Source: Acidobacteriota bacterium
GTDB lineage: Bacteria; Acidobacteriota; Thermoanaerobaculia; Multivoradales; JAHEKO01
Length of the DNA stretch: 11,085 nt
Assembly (NCBI GenBank): GCA_024638355.1
Contig: JAHEKO010000080.1
Span: forward strand, 1 to 11,085
Direction of reading: 5' to 3'
Shown here one piece after another: positions 7,453 through 11,085 of the stretch; position 1 is the stretch's first letter, and every line of letters starts with the position of its first letter. The position numbers and the translations under genes are program-made. The notes under the pieces were generated by a model. The model was not told the origin of the DNA. It worked only from the letters and a program-made list of their open reading frames with translations, and searched no databases.

Positions 7453-8332
7453 GGCGGGTGAGCCGCACGGCCTCCGCGCCCGCGGCCAGAAGGAGCGCGA
7501 GCTTGCGGGGGAGGCCGACGATCGCCCGGCGATCCCAGGCGCGCTCGCCGCGCTCCAGCACCAGCCGTCCGATGTCGCGGTAGACGCGCCGCGCGCCGGC
7601 GATCGCCCAGGCGTGGCGGGTGCGCAGGCGAGCGATGCCCGCGCGGCTCGAATCGTAGTAGCGATCGGCCTCCAGCAGGAGCCGGCGCGTCACCGCGAAG
7701 AGAGCGGCGCGATTGGACTCGCCGAGGATCTCCTCGGGGGCGAGACCGGTCTCGTCGATCCACTCGCGCGGCAGGTAGAGGCGCCCGGCCCGGGCGTCGT
7801 CGATCACGTCGCGGGCGATGTTGGTCATCTGGAAGGCGAGTCCGAGGTCGGCGGCGCGATCGAGCGTCGCCTCGTCCGAGACGCCCATCACCCGCGCCAT
7901 CATCACCCCGACCACCCCCGCCACGTGGTAGCAGTAGCGCAGCGTGTCGTCGAGGGTCGCGTAGTCGTGGCCTTCGACGTCCATGCGGAAGCCCTCGAGC
8001 AGCTCGAGCGGCAGATGGTGGGGAATACGGTGGGTCTCGACCACCCGCTGAAGACCTCGAAAGACCGGGTCGTCGATGCGCTCACCGGCCGTCGCGCGCC
8101 GCGTCTCGTGCTCGAGCTCGGCCAGACGCTCGCGGCCCGAGGCCGCGGAAGCGGCGCTGCGGCCGTGACCGAGCTCCTGCAGGTCGATCCGGTCGTCGCA
8201 GTAGCGGCACCACGCATAGAGCATGTACGCGCTCTCGCGCGTCGGCGGATCGAAGAGGCGCGCGGCGGCGAAGAAGCTCTTCGAGCCCACCCGGATCGTC
8301 TGCCGGCCGTGAAGGACGACGCGATCGGTCAC
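7385..8332 (-). CDS. crtB: Phytoene synthase
   Basis: A 315-residue enzyme that joins two GGPP head to head to give 15-cis-phytoene, the committed carotenoid step. The diphosphate/Mg-binding motifs are DDRID (46-50) and NIARDVIDD (171-179). The signatures VGSKSF (15-20), MLYAWCRYCDD (37-47) and RYCYHVAGVVG (132-142) are near-identical to Pantoea CrtB as I recall it, and overall length agrees (about 309). Translation starts at GTG 8332. No ATG, GTG or TTG is available further upstream before the crtI stop, and the SD-like signal is weak. It is the third gene of the crtY-crtI-crtB unit, 90 bp after crtI. Its C-terminal codons lie antisense to the last codons of crtZ. Squalene synthase-like relatives are excluded by the close match in the signature regions. 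Confidence 0.96.
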   Translation of the reverse strand: MTDRVVLHGRQTIRVGSKSFFAAARLFDPPTRESAYMLYAWCRYCDDRIDLQELGHGRSAASAASGRERLAELEHETRRATAGERIDDPVFRGLQRVVETHRIPHHLPLELLEGFRMDVEGHDYATLDDTLRYCYHVAGVVGVMMARVMGVSDEATLDRAADLGLAFQMTNIARDVIDDARAGRLYLPREWIDETGLAPEEILGESNRAALFAVTRRLLLEADRYYDSSRAGIARLRTRHAWAIAGARRVYRDIGRLVLERGERAWDRRAIVGLPRKLALLLAAGAEAVRLTRLSRRSTMAPREALWTRPRRESP

Positions 8333-8422
8333 TCTCGCCGCCCGGCGCTTGTCTGCGGAATCCGGCTCATTCGCTTGAAGGCTCGGTCGCGGGGACCAGC
8401 CTGCGGGAAGCCTATCGTGGCC

Positions 8423-9910
8423 TCAGGCCAGACCGAGGTCGGCGAGCATCAGGCCGGCGGTGGCGTCGGCCGACGACACCACACCGGGGATTCCCGCCCC
8501 GGGGTGGGTGCCGGCGCCGACGAAGTAGAGCCCGCCGATCCGGTTGTCGCGATTGTGGACCCGGAAGTAGGCGCTCTGGCGCAGCGTCGGCTCGAGCGAA
8601 AAGGCCGAGCCATGATGGGCGTGGAAGGTGCGCTTGAAGTCGTCGGGGCCGAAGATGCGCGTCGTCACCAGGTTGTCGAGCAGCCCGGGCAGATAGCGGC
8701 GGTCGAGGTACTCCAGAATGCGGTCGCGGTAGCGCGGGCCCTCGACGCTCCAATCGATCGGCGCCTTGCCGAGGTGGGGAACCGGTGACAGAACGTAGAA
8801 GTTCTCGCAGCCCGGCGGTGCGAGCGACGGATCGGAGCGTGTGGGTGCGTGCAGGTAGAGGGAGAAGTCGTCGGCCAGGACGCCGTGCTTGAAGATATCG
8901 CTGAGCAGGTCCTTGTAGCGCGGTCCGAACAGCACCGAGTGGTGCGCGATGTCGGGATACTGCTTGCGAGTGCCGAAGTAGATGACGAAAAGCGACATGC
9001 TGTACCTCTTGCGCAGCAGCCGCTTGGTGCGCTTGGTCGCCAGGGGCTCGTGGGACAGGAGGCGGCGGTAGGTGTCGACGACGTCGCCGTTGCTGGCCAC
9101 GGCGTCGAACTCGCCGCTCCAGCCGTTCGCCTCGACTCCGGTGACCCGGCCGCCCTCCGTGTCGATGCGCTCGACCGGGGTCTTCAGCCGCAGCTCGCCG
9201 CCCAGGTCGGTGAACAGCTTCGCCATCGCGTCGATCAGCGCGCCGGTGCCGCCGCGGGGGAAGAAGACTCCCCACTTGCGCTCCAGCGAGTGGATCAGGG
9301 TGTAGATCGACGAGCTCACGAACGGGTTGCCGCCGACCAGGAGCGAGTGGAAGCTGAACACCTGCCGCAGCTTCGGATCCTTGACGAACCTGGCGACCAT
9401 GCTGTGCACGCTGCGGAAGGCCTGCAGGCGGAAGAGCTGAGGCGCCACCTTGATCATGGTCGTGAAGTCGAGGAAGGGCACGTTGGCGAGCTTCACGTAG
9501 CCCTCGTGGAAGACCTCTTCGGCATAGCTCGCGAAGCGCGCGTAGCCTTCGACGTCCTGCGGGCTACGCTCGGCGATCTGGGCGTTGAGCGCCTCGACGT
9601 CGTTGGAGTAGTCGAAGACGTCGCCGTCTTCCCAGCACAGCCGGTAGAAGGGTGTTACCGGCATGAGCTCGACGTAGTCTTCGATCCTCTTGCCGCCGAG
9701 GGTGAAGAGGTCTTCCAGCAGGTTGGGAGCGGTGATCACCGTCGGCCCGGCGTCGAAGGTGAAGCCCTTGTCGCGGTAGACGTAGGCGCGGCCGCCCGGG
9801 CGATCGCGCTGATCGATCAGGGTGGTCTGCGCCCCGCCCGCCTGGAGGCGGATGGCGAGTGCCAAGCCGCCGAACCCGGCGCCGATAACTGCCGCCTTGG
9901 GCTGTGTCAC
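8423..9910 (-). CDS. crtI: Phytoene desaturase (lycopene-forming)
   Basis: A 495-residue FAD-dependent desaturase of the bacterial CrtI type that turns phytoene into lycopene at the membrane. The N-terminal dinucleotide fold reads VIGAGFGGLALA (8-19), followed by DRPGGRAYVY (36-45) and FTFDAGPTVIT (50-60). Mid-protein signatures are FSFHSLLVGGNPF and FFPRGGTGAL. The C-terminal flavin motif is the VGAGTHPGAGIPGV segment characteristic of CrtI. Length and sequence agree almost end to end with Pantoea CrtI (492 residues) as recalled, so a four-step desaturation to lycopene is the best guess. The GTG start at 9910 is supported by GAAGG 7 bases upstream, which overlaps the end of crtY. Only 4 bases separate the crtY stop from this start, so the genes are probably translationally coupled. 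CrtN- or CrtD-type desaturases fit less well. Confidence 0.96.
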   Translation of the reverse strand: MTQPKAAVIGAGFGGLALAIRLQAGGAQTTLIDQRDRPGGRAYVYRDKGFTFDAGPTVITAPNLLEDLFTLGGKRIEDYVELMPVTPFYRLCWEDGDVFDYSNDVEALNAQIAERSPQDVEGYARFASYAEEVFHEGYVKLANVPFLDFTTMIKVAPQLFRLQAFRSVHSMVARFVKDPKLRQVFSFHSLLVGGNPFVSSSIYTLIHSLERKWGVFFPRGGTGALIDAMAKLFTDLGGELRLKTPVERIDTEGGRVTGVEANGWSGEFDAVASNGDVVDTYRRLLSHEPLATKRTKRLLRKRYSMSLFVIYFGTRKQYPDIAHHSVLFGPRYKDLLSDIFKHGVLADDFSLYLHAPTRSDPSLAPPGCENFYVLSPVPHLGKAPIDWSVEGPRYRDRILEYLDRRYLPGLLDNLVTTRIFGPDDFKRTFHAHHGSAFSLEPTLRQSAYFRVHNRDNRIGGLYFVGAGTHPGAGIPGVVSSADATAGLMLADLGLA

Positions 9911-9914
9911 GGTG

Positions 9915-11085
9915 CTACCTTCGTTCCGCCTCGAGGCTCGGTTTCGGTACCGAGCCGGGCAACAGACTAGCAAGAGCTCGCCCGAGCGGCACCGGTGGAC
10001 GGCCGGTGAGCACGCGGGCGCGATCCGCCCATGTCGGTCGCCCGGCATAGAAGCGCTCGATGAGCGGCTCGGGCAGCCGGTAGAAGCGCTCGAGAACCCG
10101 GTAGCGCAGCTCGGGCTCGGCCGCCAGGAAGAGCATGCGGTTGAGGAGCCGGAAGAAGCCGTTGCGACGCCAGAGGGCGAGCGAGCGGGCGCGGACGAGC
10201 CGGTCGAGGCGATCGGCGGAGAGGGAATCGGCCGCGGCGATCTCGTCGGCGAGCCGGACGGCGTCGGGAAGAGAGTAGCCGGTGGTCTGGTGAAAGAGGA
10301 GGGCTCGCATGCCTGAACGCGGCACGCCGCGCGGAGCCCGCCGCCAGAAGCGCTCGGCGCTTCCGGCCAGCACGATCGGCAGCGCTCCTTGCTCTTCATC
10401 GACCACCCGGCGCACGCGCCAGCCCCGGCGCGCCGCGTAGGCCGAGATCTCGGAGCGCATCTCGGCGGCATCGAGCTCGGGCCCGTCGCTGTAGCGGGTG
10501 TCCTCGATCAGCAGCGAGCGGTCGCCAAACGGCAGGGTATAGATGAACCGGAAGCCGTCGCGCTGCTCGACCGTGGCGTCCATGAGAATCGGGCCGGCGA
10601 GACCCGTGGGCTCCTCGAGCTCGACGTGGAGCCCGAGGAACTTCTGGAAGGCGATGCGCAGCGCCGGACTGGGCTCGGCGCCGCGGCCGTCGATCACCGC
10701 CTCGCCCTCGATCACCGTGCCGTTCGTCAGCCGTACGTGGTGCGGCCCGACATCGGCGATCTCGCCGCCGCGCACGACGCGCTCCCCGAGGCTCTCGGTC
10801 AGGAGCCGGTCGAGGCGCTTGGAGGTCAAGGAGTGATAGCTCCCGTCGAGCCGCCGTTCGAGATCCGGAAAGCGCACCTCATAGCCGGACCACGAGCGCT
10901 CGATCAACGGCGCCAGCCACTCGAGCTGGGCCGCGGTCAGGTCGGTGCCGTGAAACGACCAGACGTGCTCACCGCCCAGTGTCGATTCCCGCTCGATCAG
11001 AGTCACCTCGACCTCGGGACGCAGCTGACGCAGCCGGAAGGCGATCAGGCAGTTGGCGAGGCCGCCGCCGGCGAGCACCAGCCCG
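9915..11085 (-). CDS. crtY: Lycopene beta-cyclase, CrtY type (N-terminus cut by window edge)
   Basis: Cyclises both ends of lycopene to give beta-carotene. About 390 residues are visible. The frame is open to the right edge, and the first visible residues (GLVLAGGGLANCL) are the first strand and glycine loop of the Rossmann fold. Pantoea CrtY has the same stretch ~7 residues into the protein, so only a handful of codons are missing. The in-frame GTG at 11078 is an internal valine, not a start. Further signatures, numbered from that valine, are GEHVWSFH (36-43), the AVIDGRG segment (127-133), MDATV-Q (166-172), LLIEDT (189-194), whose Glu lies near the catalytic acid known in Pantoea CrtY, and HQTTGYSLP (263-271). 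LLNRMLFLA (311-319) and the RFYAGRPT segment (342-349) close the family region. The gene leads the crtY-crtI-crtB unit, whose promoter lies beyond the window. Confidence 0.95.
   Translation of the reverse strand, partial: GLVLAGGGLANCLIAFRLRQLRPEVEVTLIERESTLGGEHVWSFHGTDLTAAQLEWLAPLIERSWSGYEVRFPDLERRLDGSYHSLTSKRLDRLLTESLGERVVRGGEIADVGPHHVRLTNGTVIEGEAVIDGRGAEPSPALRIAFQKFLGLHVELEEPTGLAGPILMDATVEQRDGFRFIYTLPFGDRSLLIEDTRYSDGPELDAAEMRSEISAYAARRGWRVRRVVDEEQGALPIVLAGSAERFWRRAPRGVPRSGMRALLFHQTTGYSLPDAVRLADEIAAADSLSADRLDRLVRARSLALWRRNGFFRLLNRMLFLAAEPELRYRVLERFYRLPEPLIERFYAGRPTWADRARVLTGRPPVPLGRALASLLPGSVPKPSLEAERR
9918..9922 (-). promoter_or_regulatory. Ribosome binding site of crtI inside crtY
   Basis: GAAGG on the minus strand lies 7 bases before crtI GTG 9910 and within the last codons of crtY. 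It supports the GTG start and coupling of crtI translation to crtY. Confidence 0.6.

Noticed and set aside
7613..8788. Plus-strand open frame of 391 codons opposite crtB and the end of crtI
   Set aside because: It spans two real genes and their spacer on the other strand, has no domain signature and has shadow-type composition.
8849..9970. Plus-strand open frame of 373 codons opposite crtI
   Set aside because: It is the antisense shadow of a fully conserved CrtI, with a repetitive Val/Glu/Ala/Asp/Gly composition and no motif.
11076..11078. GTG as the crtY start
   Set aside because: It falls within the first beta-strand of the nucleotide-binding fold, and the frame continues upstream with fold-compatible residues (Gly, Leu) to the window edge. 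The true start is outside.
1..11085. CRISPR arrays, tRNA/rRNA genes, insertion sequences, T-tract terminators
   Set aside because: I read both strands for repeats, terminal inverted repeats, transposase motifs, tRNA-like cloverleafs and hairpins followed by T runs, and saw none that could be supported.

Overview
This is a high-G+C bacterial window that is almost fully coding. It is built around a complete gene set for zeaxanthin-type carotenoid synthesis. The host is most likely an Acidobacteriota-like or related deep-branching Gram-negative bacterium. The basis is the secreted VWFA-related protein at 443-2644, whose architecture matches a family (TIGR03436) best known from Acidobacteria, and a probable outer-membrane channel at the left edge. 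The taxonomic call is an inference; no rRNA or other marker gene is present.

Layout from left to right: (1) the 5' part of a minus-strand exported protein, probably a beta-barrel of the 'transporter'/Phenol_MetA_deg type, running off the left edge (1-326). (2) A divergent 733-residue secreted VWFA-related protein (443-2644). (3) A group A glucokinase, glk, on the minus strand (2638-3609), whose stop overlaps the tail of the VWFA gene. (4) A plus-strand block of crtE (GGPP synthase, 3736-4665), an ABC-type ATPase (4755-5702), an ABC-2 permease (5699-6940) and crtZ (beta-carotene hydroxylase, 6937-7452). The last three genes are joined by ATGA stop/start overlaps. (5) A minus-strand block transcribed crtY (lycopene cyclase, cut by the right edge) - crtI (phytoene desaturase) - crtB (phytoene synthase). 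It converges on crtZ with a 68-bp tail-to-tail overlap.

Together the crt genes encode the route FPP -> GGPP (CrtE) -> phytoene (CrtB) -> lycopene (CrtI) -> beta-carotene (CrtY) -> zeaxanthin (CrtZ). From memory, the enzymes resemble the Pantoea/Erwinia set closely over their whole lengths. The convergent crtZ/crtB arrangement also recalls that cluster, which suggests horizontal spread of a crt cassette. The unusual part is the ABC exporter pair placed between crtE and crtZ and apparently translationally coupled to crtZ. This makes it a candidate carotenoid or carotenoid-derived lipid transporter. No crtX, crtW or idi is seen in the window.

I saw no RNA genes, CRISPR arrays or insertion sequences, and no terminator with a T-tract. 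No stretch longer than about 130 bases lacks a gene.
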